DNA from: Pinirhizobacter soli
GTDB lineage: Bacteria; Pseudomonadota; Gammaproteobacteria; Xanthomonadales; Rhodanobacteraceae
DNA length: 64,000 bases
NCBI RefSeq assembly: GCF_015905305.1
Contig: NZ_JADZLQ010000002.1
Location: 558,001-622,000 of the forward strand
Direction of reading: 5' to 3'
Position 1 is the stretch's first letter. Each line of letters begins with the position of its first letter. Below are positions 27,134-35,900 of this stretch, in pieces. The position numbers were made by a program, and so were the translations under genes. The notes beneath the pieces are model-generated. The model had not been told where the DNA came from. It saw nothing but the letters and a program-made list of their open reading frames with translations, and did not search any database.

Positions 27134-28636
27134 CTATGCCGCCTGGCGACCTTCGACCCTTTCGTCGAGCTGTTTCCAGTCCAGTACCACCTCGATGCCG
27201 CGCGATTGCGCATTGCGCTCCCACTCGCGGAGGAGTTCCAGCGAGGCGTGGTCCACATGGCTGAGCTCGTCGATGTTTATCGTCACTTTTGTATTCGCCG
27301 GCACCGTCTCGAGCTTGCGTGCCATCGCCGGCACCTGCAGGAAGGTGGCCGATCCTTTCAACGCGAACGTGGCATGGCCCGGCTCGTCGTGCTGGCGCAG
27401 CTGCGCATTGAGCCTGGACGAAAGCAATGCCAGGCGAAACAACGACAGGCCGAAGCCGATGATCACGCCTTCGAGCAGATCCGTGGCAACGATGGCCACG
27501 GTAGTTGCCACATAGACGGCCGCGGTGCCCTTGCCATAGGCGGCAAGCTCCTTCACCTGGCGGATCTTCACCATCTTGATGCCGGTGAACACCAGGATAC
27601 CGGCCAGGCATGCGACGGGTGTCATGTTCAGCAGCCACGGCAGCAGCATGGCGAACACCAGCAGCCAGGCGCCGTGCAGTATCGCCGCGCCGCGCGTTGC
27701 CGAACCTGCCTGCACATTGGCGGCGCTGCGTACGATCACGCCGGTCATCGGCAGGGCGCCCAGGAAACCGCACAGCATGTTGCCAACGCCTTGTGCGGTG
27801 AGTTCGCGGTCATAGTGGGTACGCTCACCATCGTGCATGCGATCGACCGCCGCCGCCGAAAGCAGTGTCTCGGCACTGGCGATAAAGGCGAAGGTGACGG
27901 CCGCCACCAGGAGGTTTTCATCGAGCAGCCCACGCAGGCTATCCATGCTTGGCAAGGTGACCGCAGATGCGAGGCTCTCGGGCACGTTGACCAGGTGCAC
28001 GGGAATACCGAAGAACTGCACGGTGGCCGTGACCGCCACCACGGCGAGCAGCGCCCCCGGCACGAACCGTAGCTTGGCCGGACGCAGTTTTTCCCAGCCC
28101 ACCATGATGGCGATGGTGGCAAGGCCCACGCACAGTGCCGCCAGGCCCGGTCCCTGGATGGCATGGATCAGGGCACCCGGCAACGCGGCGAAATTTTCCA
28201 GCCCCCGCGCCAACGGTTTGGCGTCGAGCATCACGTGAGCCTGCGAGGCCACGATCAGGATGCCGATGCCCGAGAGCATTCCGGACACCACCGCCGGTGA
28301 GGTCATACGGAACCAGATGCCGACCCGGCACAGTCCCGCGGCGACCTGGATCAGGCCCGCCAGCAGCACCACCGGGCCCAGCGCCGCCACGCCATAGCGC
28401 TGGACCAGTTCGAACACCAGCACCGCCAGGCCCGCGGCAGGGCCACTTACCTGCAACGGCGAACCGGCAAAGACGCCCACGACCAGGCCGCCGATGATGC
28501 CCGTGATCAAGCCCGTGGCTGGCGGCATGCCCGAGGCGATGGCGATGCCCATGCACAGCGGTAATGCGACCAGGAAGACCACGATGGAGCCCAGAAGGTC
28601 GCGTCCGAAGAGGCCCTGGGAAAAATACGCTTTCAT
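27134..28636 (-). CDS. SulP-family anion transporter with STAS domain (probable bicarbonate transporter)
   Basis: A 500-residue SulP (SLC26-type) permease: about 10-14 hydrophobic helices (for example LLGSIVVFLVALPLCMGIAI, TGLITGIIGGLVVGVFAGSP) followed by a C-terminal STAS domain (about 400-490; NTKVTINIDELSHVDHASLE). The ATG at 28636 has an AAGGAG Shine-Dalgarno. Being 11 nt downstream of a beta-carbonic anhydrase gene, it most likely moves bicarbonate, though SulP members also carry sulfate and other anions. Positions 28077-28137 of this gene recur almost exactly at 30478-30538 inside a broken porin gene; the copy here lies in intact, conserved SulP coding sequence. Confidence 0.9.
   Translation of the reverse strand: MKAYFSQGLFGRDLLGSIVVFLVALPLCMGIAIASGMPPATGLITGIIGGLVVGVFAGSPLQVSGPAAGLAVLVFELVQRYGVAALGPVVLLAGLIQVAAGLCRVGIWFRMTSPAVVSGMLSGIGILIVASQAHVMLDAKPLARGLENFAALPGALIHAIQGPGLAALCVGLATIAIMVGWEKLRPAKLRFVPGALLAVVAVTATVQFFGIPVHLVNVPESLASAVTLPSMDSLRGLLDENLLVAAVTFAFIASAETLLSAAAVDRMHDGERTHYDRELTAQGVGNMLCGFLGALPMTGVIVRSAANVQAGSATRGAAILHGAWLLVFAMLLPWLLNMTPVACLAGILVFTGIKMVKIRQVKELAAYGKGTAAVYVATTVAIVATDLLEGVIIGFGLSLFRLALLSSRLNAQLRQHDEPGHATFALKGSATFLQVPAMARKLETVPANTKVTINIDELSHVDHASLELLREWERNAQSRGIEVVLDWKQLDERVEGRQAA
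28077..28137. repeat. 61-bp direct repeat, copy 1 (inside sulP)
   Basis: Identical at 60 of 61 positions to 30478-30538, same orientation; the one difference is A at 28096 against G at 30497. Flanks diverge immediately on both sides. This copy encodes part of an ordinary SulP membrane helix (LCVGLATIAIMVGWEKLRP), so it is taken to be the source. Confidence 0.95.
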
Positions 28637-28647
28637 GGTTCGCTCCT

Positions 28648-29331
28648 TCAAGCCGCGCTGGCGACGTTCTGGGCGAACCGTGCCATCGGCGTGGCCTGTG
28701 GTACCGGGTGGCCGCTCGTTGGCATGTCCACGAAGCGGCCACTGCCACCGTCGAATACGCAGATGCCGGCCTCGCCGATATCGTAGATCCAGCCGTGGAT
28801 GCTCAAGCTCCCGTTGGCCATGGCCGCGGCGACAGCCGGTAGCGTGCGCAGGTGTTCGAGTTGGCCCACCACGTTTTCCTCAGTGAGGCAGCGCAGGCGC
28901 GCCGCTGCATCGAGGCCCGATGTGTTCTCCGCCACCACATGCCGTGCGACGTCGGCATGCTTGAGCCAATCGGCCACCGACGGCATGCCTTTGAGCTGGG
29001 AGGGGTCGAGCAAGGCCTTCATCGCGCCGCAATCGGAGTGTCCGCAGATCACTACGTGCTGGACCTTGAGCACCTTCACCGCGTACTCCACCGCCGCGAC
29101 CACACCGCTGACGTGCTGGGCATAGGGCGGCACGATGTTGCCCACGTTTCTGTAAACGAACAGGTCGCCCGGCTGGGCGCAGAAGATCATCTCGGGCATG
29201 ACACGCGAATCGGCGCAGGTAATGAACATCGTGTGCGGGCTCTGGCCGCTGGCCAGGCGATCGAACAGCGCGCGCTGCTCTGGGTAAATGTCACGGCGAA
29301 ACTCTTCGAAACCCTTGATCATGCGTTCCAT
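28648..29331 (-). CDS. Beta-class carbonic anhydrase
   Basis: Interconverts CO2 and bicarbonate. The 227-residue protein has the zinc ligands Cys39, His98 and Cys101 (CADSRVMPE and CGHSDCGAMKAL) and the Asp41-Arg43 dyad that gates the active site. Length and motifs fit the bacterial beta class (Can/CynT-like). It is the first gene of a two-gene unit with the SulP transporter, a pairing widely seen for bicarbonate uptake or pH control. No promoter was identified in the 115 nt upstream. Confidence 0.95.
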   Translation of the reverse strand: MERMIKGFEEFRRDIYPEQRALFDRLASGQSPHTMFITCADSRVMPEMIFCAQPGDLFVYRNVGNIVPPYAQHVSGVVAAVEYAVKVLKVQHVVICGHSDCGAMKALLDPSQLKGMPSVADWLKHADVARHVVAENTSGLDAAARLRCLTEENVVGQLEHLRTLPAVAAAMANGSLSIHGWIYDIGEAGICVFDGGSGRFVDMPTSGHPVPQATPMARFAQNVASAA

Positions 29332-29447
29332 GGAAAAACTCCGGCAAAAGGCGGCTCTCCGACAGCAGATCGGAAGGCACGGTAGGTGGTCGCTGCATGG
29401 CAGCGCGAGGGAAAGGCGAAAATGGAGCGGCGAGGACGACGCTGCAA

Positions 29448-29792
29448 TCAGGCGTTGGGAGGCCGCGGATCGGTGTCCAGGAGGATGCTGGCCAGCGGAT
29501 GGTGGCCACTCCCAGTGGAGCTGTGCAAGCAGGGCGTGGCTTGCCAGTGGTGTCCGGCTGAAGGCAGCGGCGTGTCATCGCCTACACCATCGCAAGCTAG
29601 CGGGCCCTGTATCGCCAAGGCCTCGCCTTGTTGGCCATCGAGCACCTGGGCGCCCGCGGGAGCAGCCGATGCCGTGGCGGACAGGATCGATGAAGAAGTC
29701 GCAGTAACCTGGTTCAGACCCAGCAGCACCAGCAGCAGGCCTGCCAGGACGGCGCGGAGCAGATGGTGTCGATGACGGTACGGCAAACTCAT
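29448..29792 (-). CDS. Small secreted or anchored His-rich protein, unknown function
   Basis: I do not recognise it. From the ATG at 29792 it is 114 residues: MSLPYRHRHHLLRAVLAG, a hydrophobic stretch (LLLVLLGLNQVTA) that could be a signal peptide, then a mature part with two Cys (residues about 67 and 88) and several His (AGHH, SGHH). There is no Shine-Dalgarno. Instead a promoter-like -35/-10 pair lies so that only 6 nt separate the -10 from the ATG, suggesting a leaderless message. The same promoter geometry occurs at 30601, which supports this start. Metal binding is conceivable from the His/Cys content but is not shown. Confidence 0.55.
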   Translation of the reverse strand: MSLPYRHRHHLLRAVLAGLLLVLLGLNQVTATSSSILSATASAAPAGAQVLDGQQGEALAIQGPLACDGVGDDTPLPSAGHHWQATPCLHSSTGSGHHPLASILLDTDPRPPNA

Positions 29793-29798
29793 GAGTTC

Positions 29799-29840
29799 AA
29801 ACTACGCATGTCGGACTTCGATGACAAGTGTTGCAGTGCA
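29799..29840 (-). promoter_or_regulatory. Leaderless promoter, copy 1
   Basis: Minus strand: -35 TTGTCA (29827-29822), 17-nt spacer, -10 TAGTTT (29804-29799), then 6 nt to the ATG at 29792. The -35 lies in a 22-bp segment (29819-29840) repeated exactly at 30628-30649. That segment includes a near-palindrome TGCACTGCA just upstream of the -35, a candidate operator. Confidence 0.6.
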
Positions 29841-29935
29841 GGAAAGCGAAACTACACGACGATTTCTAATTGCATTGGAGCATCGTGCAGTACTGACCGT
29901 CACCTCGCCACAAGAGTTCAACATCGACACAAAAG

Positions 29936-29960
29936 AAAAACGGCGGGCTTGCGCCCGCCG
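29936..29960 (-). terminator. Rho-independent terminator of the porin remnant
   Basis: Perfect 8-bp G+C stem (CGGCGGGC / GCCCGCCG, 29941-29948 and 29953-29960) with loop TTGC. Read on the minus strand it is followed by TTTTTCTTTT. It lies 40 nt past the stop of the truncated porin gene. Confidence 0.88.
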
Positions 29961-30000
29961 TTTGATTCGTCCTTGAGTAAGACTCCGTTACGATATTCGA

Positions 30001-30538
30001 TCAGAAGGACAGCATGCCCCAGAAGCCGATTTCGTTGGTCTTGTAGGTGTAGGCATCGACCGGACCATCGAGCTGGTTGTGCTTATAGGCCAGCGCCAGG
30101 CGCAGGTTCTTCAGCACGTCGTACGACACACCGGCGTTGTAGTACTTGTCGTTCAACTTACGCTGCAGGTTGGCGACCGTGTAGTACTTGTAGTCCAGCT
30201 TGTCGTAGCGGGCGATCATCGCGTCGCCGCGGGTCGCATCACGCGTCGGGGCACCGTTCTCCACGTCGTTGCCGCGCTTGCCCTGGTAACCGCCAACCGC
30301 GATCACCATGTTCTCGATCGGGCTGTAGCCGAAGCGGCCTTCCGTGTCGACGTTGTTGGAACGCGTCAGGTTCTTGTAGCCGCGACCGTTAACCACCGAC
30401 AACTGGTAGTTGATCGAGTTGTCGCCGGTGTTCGCGCCTAGGGCATGGATACCCCAGTCGGACGAGTTGCCGAACGCGCCGGACGCAGTTTTTCCCGGCC
30501 CACCATGATGGCGATGGTGGCAAGGCCCACGCACAGTG
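30001..30538 (-). pseudogene. Outer-membrane porin, 3' remnant fused to a piece of sulP
   Basis: Positions 30001-30477 encode about 158 residues of an outer-membrane beta barrel: alternating strands such as NYQLSVVNGRGYKNLTRS, MIARYDKLDYKYYTVANLQ, YYNAGVSYDVLKNLRLALAY, ending GFWGMLSF with the C-terminal Phe typical of porins. A complete porin would be about 350-450 residues, so more than half is missing. At 30478 the porin sequence stops abruptly and a 61-bp copy of sulP (28077-28137) begins, out of the SulP frame relative to the barrel. A reading frame stays open to a GTG at 30534 but gives a meaningless His-rich start with no signal peptide. I infer a dead gene. A terminator follows at 29936-29960. 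Confidence 0.85.
30478..30538. repeat. 61-bp direct repeat, copy 2 (at the porin break)
   Basis: Matches 28077-28137 at 60 of 61 positions and lies exactly between the surviving 3' part of the porin gene and a 20-codon signal-peptide-like fragment. Sharp borders suggest a templated insertion during break repair, or an assembly error. Confidence 0.95.
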
Positions 30539-30601
30539 TCACATCAACAACGCCACGAGCATTGCCAGGGACCGACGCCTTGAGGTCAGAACAAACGACA
30601 T
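30539..30601 (-). pseudogene. Signal-peptide-like 5' fragment of a broken gene
   Basis: The ATG at 30601 opens a 20-residue peptide, MSFVLTSRRRSLAMLVALLM, then TGA at 30541-30539, exactly where the inserted sulP copy begins. Arg-rich n-region plus hydrophobic core looks like the start of a signal peptide. The promoter upstream has the same spacing to this ATG as the one at 29792, which supports it as a genuine former start, possibly of the porin itself. There is no Shine-Dalgarno. Confidence 0.5.
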
Positions 30602-30607
30602 CGGACA

Positions 30608-30649
30608 AAATTACTCAGATCGAATCACGATGACAAGTGTTGCAGTGCA
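30608..30649 (-). promoter_or_regulatory. Leaderless promoter, copy 2
   Basis: Minus strand: -35 TTGTCA (30636-30631), 17-nt spacer, -10 TAATTT (30613-30608), 6 nt to the ATG at 30601. It shares an exact 22-bp block (30628-30649) with 29819-29840, including the TGCACTGCA near-palindrome. Confidence 0.6.
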
Positions 30650-30762
30650 CGAATGACGGACGGGATTCAGGTAGATTCGACGCTTCCTAACCGCGTTCGG
30701 AAGACTTGAGCCGGACTCGGGCCATCGTCGTACCATGCATCGCGTCCGTCCCCGTGGCGGCG

Positions 30763-30779
30763 TAAGCTCCCTTTAAGCT
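30763..30779. promoter_or_regulatory. QseB/PmrA-type box upstream of the response regulator gene
   Basis: Direct repeat TAAGCT at 30763-30768 and 30774-30779, an 11-bp period. On the minus strand it reads CTTAAAGGGAGCTTAC, close to the CTTAA-N6-CTTAA half-site arrangement bound by QseB/PmrA-like regulators. It lies 48 nt before the start of a QseB-like gene, which suggests autoregulation. Confidence 0.5.
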
Positions 30780-30826
30780 TCCGCCTTGATCCTTCCGTTT
30801 CCGGCACCGCCATCGAGTCCATCAAC

Positions 30827-31492
30827 GTGCATATCGTGCTTGTCGAAGACGACGAACAACTGGGCCAAGCGATCCACCACGCCCTGCTGCAGCAGTCTTA
30901 TGCGGTGACATGGCTACGGACTGGTCGCGAGGCCGCCGAGGCGCTGCGCGATCGATCGGCCGATCTTGTGCTGCTGGACCTTGGGCTACCCGACCGCGAT
31001 GGGCTGGAAGTGTTGGCCCAGGCACGCCGCACCGGCATTCGCACCCCCGTTCTGGTGATGACGGCCCGCGACGCACTCCAGACGCGCGTACGCGGCCTGG
31101 ACCTGGGCGCCGATGATTACCTCATCAAGCCCTTCCACCTGGAGGAGCTGGCGGCGCGCATACGCTCACTTACCCGGCGCGCCCAGGGTCTGGCCGACAG
31201 CTTCGTGGAAGCCGGCGAGTTGCGCTTGAACCTTGCCTCCGCCGAAGTGAGCTTCCACGGCCACCCTGTCACCCTCACCCGCCGCGAGTTCGCCCTGCTC
31301 CGCGTGTTGATGGAGCGCGCCGGGCGCATCGTGCGCCGGGAGACGCTGGAGAATGCCTTGTATGGTCTTGAACCGAGCATCGACAGTAACGCCCTTGAGG
31401 TCCAGGTGCACTGGCTTAGGCGCAAACTCAGTCCGGAAGTGATCCACACCGTGCGTGGCGTCGGTTACATGGTGCCGCGGGAGCCGCGATGA
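30827..31492 (+). CDS. OmpR-family response regulator, QseB/PmrA-like
   Basis: A 221-residue two-component regulator. The receiver domain (1-115) has the acidic pocket EDD (7-9), phospho-acceptor Asp51 (LLDLGLPDRDG) and Lys101 (IKPF). The C-terminal winged helix (125-218) carries LTRREFALLRVLMERAGRIV and the QseB/PmrA-type recognition region SNALEVQVHWLRRKLS, ending TVRGVGYMV. The start is GTG at 30827. The stop overlaps the sensor kinase start by 4 nt. The RND efflux operon downstream has a similar 11-bp-period direct repeat, so it is a likely target. Confidence 0.92.
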   Translation: MHIVLVEDDEQLGQAIHHALLQQSYAVTWLRTGREAAEALRDRSADLVLLDLGLPDRDGLEVLAQARRTGIRTPVLVMTARDALQTRVRGLDLGADDYLIKPFHLEELAARIRSLTRRAQGLADSFVEAGELRLNLASAEVSFHGHPVTLTRREFALLRVLMERAGRIVRRETLENALYGLEPSIDSNALEVQVHWLRRKLSPEVIHTVRGVGYMVPREPR

Positions 31493-32880
31493 AATCCCTT
31501 GGGCTGGGTGCACGGTTAACGCTGTTGAACATCGCGGTGATGGTGGTCGTACTCATTCCGCTAGGCGTCATCAGCTACCAGCGCGAAAGCCGTGAAATGA
31601 ACCAACTGCTCGACGGCCGCCTGGCACAGGCGGGGCGCACCCTGGGCAACCTGATCGAACACGGCGAGGAAATGACCGCGCATGCACCAGGACTGCCATC
31701 ATCCCTGTCCACGGGCGTGGCCCCGGCGGTGGTCGTTGCGGTACGCCGGCACAACTACGAGCCGGAAGTGGGTTTCCAGGCTTATGACCCCCACGGCACG
31801 CCCATCGCCGCGACCGAGAACCTGGCCGACCTTCCTGCCCCTACGGACGCGGATCTGGGATTTCACGACCTAAGGCATGACGATCACGCGTGGCGTCTGT
31901 TCACCCTGCGAAATCGTGCTGGTCTGTTGATCCGCATCGGCGAGCGATCGGACAACCGGCAGGACATTACGCGTGGCCTGGTGCTTGAACACAGCCTGCC
32001 ACTGTTGATCGGCCTGCCGCTGCTGGCCGTCCTGATCGGGCTAGCCGTGCGCCATGGCCTCACGCCGCTGCGCGCGCTTACCTCGCAGCTGGATGAGCGC
32101 ACACCCGGCAGCCGCCAACCGGTCGAGATAGCCGAACCCACGCCCGAACTGCGTCCCCTGGTCGAAACCTTGAACCAGCAATTCGAACGACTCGAAAATG
32201 CGCTGGAACGCGAGCGCCGTTTCAACGCCGACGTTGCCCATGAATTACGCACGCCGCTAACAGCCACGATGATCCATCTGGAAAGCGCGATGATCGCCAG
32301 TGGTGCTTCGATGGCCACGGGATCGGCACTTTCCAGTGCGCAACAAAGCCTGCAGCGCCTGGCCCGCCGTATCGAGCAGATCCTTGCACTGGCCCGGATC
32401 GAGGCAGGCGCCGCCGCCAGCGAACGCGAAAGGGTTGACCTGGTCGCGCTTGCCAAGGACGTCATCGAGGAACTCGCGCCGCTGATCGTGGAAAAGGATA
32501 TCGCCATGAGCCTTGCCACGAGCGAGCCGGGCATGGTGCTGGCCGCTTACGAGGCGGCCATGACGGCGATGCTTCGCAATGTGATCGAGAACGCACTGCG
32601 TTACGCACCCGTGGGCGGGAAGGTCGATATCGACATCAACGCTGGCCCGGACCTGATGGTGATCGATGTCCGCGACAACGGGCCGGGCATACCGCCTGAG
32701 CGTCGCGCGGCCGTATTCGACCGATTCCTGCGCGGCGCGAACGAACCGACGTCCGGCTTCGGGCTCGGCCTGAGCATCGTCAAACGCGCCGCCGAACTGC
32801 ACGATGCCCGGGTGGACCTGCGAGAACCGCCCGAGGGCACGGGACTGCACGTGCACATCCGCCTGCCCCGCCGACCCTAG
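31489..32880 (+). CDS. Sensor histidine kinase (QseC/PmrB-like)
   Basis: A 463-residue inner-membrane kinase: first helix at 9-29, a periplasmic domain of about 138 residues, second helix at about 169-188, HAMP-like linker, and dimerisation domain with phospho-accepting His251 in FNADVAHELRTPLTA. The catalytic domain has the N-box NVIENALRYAPVGG (about 364-377), G1 VRDNGPGIPPERR and G2 GFGLGLSIVKRAAELH. All catalytic motifs are intact. The signal is unknown; partner is the overlapping upstream regulator. The RND operon starts 119 nt later. Confidence 0.93.
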   Translation: MKSLGLGARLTLLNIAVMVVVLIPLGVISYQRESREMNQLLDGRLAQAGRTLGNLIEHGEEMTAHAPGLPSSLSTGVAPAVVVAVRRHNYEPEVGFQAYDPHGTPIAATENLADLPAPTDADLGFHDLRHDDHAWRLFTLRNRAGLLIRIGERSDNRQDITRGLVLEHSLPLLIGLPLLAVLIGLAVRHGLTPLRALTSQLDERTPGSRQPVEIAEPTPELRPLVETLNQQFERLENALERERRFNADVAHELRTPLTATMIHLESAMIASGASMATGSALSSAQQSLQRLARRIEQILALARIEAGAAASERERVDLVALAKDVIEELAPLIVEKDIAMSLATSEPGMVLAAYEAAMTAMLRNVIENALRYAPVGGKVDIDINAGPDLMVIDVRDNGPGIPPERRAAVFDRFLRGANEPTSGFGLGLSIVKRAAELHDARVDLREPPEGTGLHVHIRLPRRP

Positions 32881-32925
32881 GCCCAGCCTGGTTCGGCATG
32901 GAAGGCCAACCCTTGGACTGGCCAA

Positions 32926-32942
32926 AAGGTTGACATAAGGTT
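32926..32942. promoter_or_regulatory. Candidate response-regulator box upstream of the RND efflux operon
   Basis: Direct repeat AAGGTT at 32926-32931 and 32937-32942, 11-bp period. On the minus strand it reads CTTATGTCAACCTT, sharing CTTA-N7-CTT with the box in front of the response regulator gene. It ends 57 nt before the RND start codon. Confidence 0.45.
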
Positions 32943-32999
32943 CGGCCCCCATCCTGCGGACAGCCCCAAAAGGGGCACCACCGTCCCAGGAGTCGTTTC

Positions 33000-35900
33000 A
33001 TGCTTGCACTCGTCCGCATCGCGCTGTCACGACCGTATACGTTCGTGGTGCTTGCGCTGGCGATCCTGATCGCGGGACTACTGGCCTCGGCTCGCACGCC
33101 GACGGACATCTTCCCGGACATCGGCATTCCGGTGATCAGCGTGGTGTGGACGTACAACGGCCTGCCGCCGGACCAGATGTCAGGCCGCGTCATCTACTAC
33201 TACGAACGCCAGCTGACGACCTCGGTGAACAACATCGAGCATATCGAATCACAATCGCTGCCGGGTGCCGGCATCGTGAAGATCTTCTTCCAGCCCGGTG
33301 TGGACATCCGCACCGCGACCGCCCAGGTAACCTCCATCTCGCAAACGGTCGTCAAGCAGATGCCACCGGGCATCACCCCGCCCCTGATCCTCAACTACAA
33401 CGCTTCGACCGTACCCGTGCTGCAAATGGCGCTGTCCAGTGCCACGATTCGTGAATCGACGATTCGCGACCTTGCGCAGAACTCCATCCGCCCGACGCTG
33501 GTATCGGTGGCGGGTGTGGCCATCCCCACGCCTTATGGTGGCAAGCAGCGACAGGTGACGCTGGATCTCGACCCACAGGCGCTGCATGCGAAGGGGCTCT
33601 CGGCCCAGGACGTAGCTAACGCGCTGGCCGCGCAGAACCAGATCATTCCCGTGGGCACAGCCAAGATCGGCACCTTCGAATACCACGTGCAGTTGAACAA
33701 CAGCCCCAGGGCGATCGAGGCGCTTAACGCGTTGCCGATCAAATCGGCCGATGGCGCCACCATCACCATCGGCGAAGTGGCCCACGTGCGCGACGGCTCG
33801 CCGCCGCAGAACAACGTGGTACGCGTGGACGGCAAGCGCGCGGTACTGATGCCGGATCTAAAAACCGGCGACGCGTCCACGCTCTCGGTGGTGGCAGGCA
33901 TCAAGAAGCTGCTACCGCTGATCGAGGAAACCATGCCCTCGGGCCTGAAGATCGATCTGCTTAACGACCAGTCGGTATTCGTCAAGTCGGCTATTTCCTC
34001 GGTGGCGCGCGAAGGCATCATCGCCGCCCTGCTGACCTCGGTGATGATCCTGGTGTTCCTGGGTAGCTGGCGATCGACCGTGATCATCGCGGTGTCGATC
34101 CCGCTGGCCATCCTCTCGGCCATCGCGCTGCTTTCCCTTTTCGGACAAACGCTCAACGTGATGACCCTGGGCGGGCTGGCACTGGCGGTGGGCATCCTGG
34201 TGGACGACGCCACGGTGACCATCGAGAACATCAACTGGCACCTGGAACAGGGCAAAAGCGTGCTGGACGCCATCATGGACGGCGCCAAGCAGATCGTCGG
34301 GCCGGCGTTCGTATCCCTGTTGTGCATTTGCATCGTGTTCGTACCGATGTTCATGCTCGAAGGCATTGCCGGCTTCCTGTTCCGCCCGATGGCCCTGGCG
34401 GTGATCTTCGCCATGGCCTCGTCGTTCGTGCTTTCGCGCACGCTTGTGCCGACGATGGCGATGTATTTGCTCAAGCCCCACGTAACGGAGAAAGGTGCCG
34501 GCGATCATCCGGAAGATATTTTCATCAATCACCACGAAGGCGACCAGGTTATCGCGCAGTCGAAATGGATGTCCGACCCCTCGCGCGTGGCTGGAGATGA
34601 CCCGACATCCCGCGCCCCGCGGCGTGGCATGTCCCTGCTGCGTCACGCGATGGCCTTCCAGAGCGCCTTCGAGCACCGCTTCGCCAACCTGCGCGACGGC
34701 TACTACGCGATGCTTGCCGTCGCGCTGGGCCGCCGCAAGGCCTTTGTGCTTGGCTTCCTTGGCTTCATCCTTGCCTCGTTCGTACTCTTGCCGTTCCTTG
34801 GCACGGATTTCTTCCCTCCCACCGATGCCGAGTCGATCGCCCTGCATGTGCGCGCACCGATGGGTACCCGCGTGGAAGAGACCGCCGCCGAATTCGATCG
34901 TATCGAAGCGGCCATCCGACATGTGATTCCGCCAAAAGACCTGGGTACGGTGGTGGACAACATCGGCTTGCCGCTGTCGAGCGTGAACCTGGTCTATAGC
35001 AACACCGGCAGCATCGGACCGCAGGATGGCGACATCCAGATCGCACTGAAGGAAGGCCACGCTCCCGCCGCCGACTACGTGAAGAAGCTGCGGGAGCTGC
35101 TGCCACGCCAGTTCCCCGGCAGCGATTTCGCCTTCCTGCCGGCCGATATGACCGACCAGATCCTGAACTTCGGCGCGCCTGCACCGTTGGACGTCTCCGT
35201 CACCGGTCGTGACAGCGCCGCCAACCAGGCCTATGCCATGAACATCATGCGCAAGTTGAAGGCCATCCCAGGTATTGCTGACGTTCGCCTGCAGCAAAGC
35301 ACCAGCTACCCGCAGTTGAATGTCGCCGTCGACCGCACGCGCGCCGACCAGCTGGGCATCTCCGAGCGCGATGTCACCAATTCAATGGTCGCCTCGCTCG
35401 CGGGAAGCAGCCAAGTGGCTCCGGCGTTCTGGCTTAACCCCAAGAATGGCGTGTCATACGCCATCGTCGCCGCAACGCCTCAGTACCGCATGGATTCGAT
35501 GGCGGACCTTGCCAGCCTTCCGGTCACCGCCGGCAACGACAAGGCCACGCAAATGCTGGGTGGCCTTGCCACGTTCACCCGCGCGCCCAGCGCCGCGGTG
35601 GTGTCGCATTACAACATCCTGCCCGCGTTTGACATCTATGCCGCGGTGCAGGGCCGCGACCTGGGCGCCGTAGCCCACGACGTCAATACCGTGCTCGCCA
35701 GCTTCGCCAAGGAACGTCCCAAGGGCACGCTCGTCACTCTGCGGGGCCAGGCCGATACCATGGCCACCGCCTTCAGCGGACTGGAGTTCGGTCTGATTGG
35801 TGCGGTGCTGATGATCTACTTGCTTACCGTCGTCAACTTCCAGTCTTGGCTCGATCCATTCGTGATCATCACGGCGCTTCCGGCGGCCCTGGCCGGCATC

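Noticed and set aside
33912-35297. 461-codon minus-strand frame within the RND permease gene
   Set aside because: His/Gly/Arg-rich shadow of a gene with all RND signatures.
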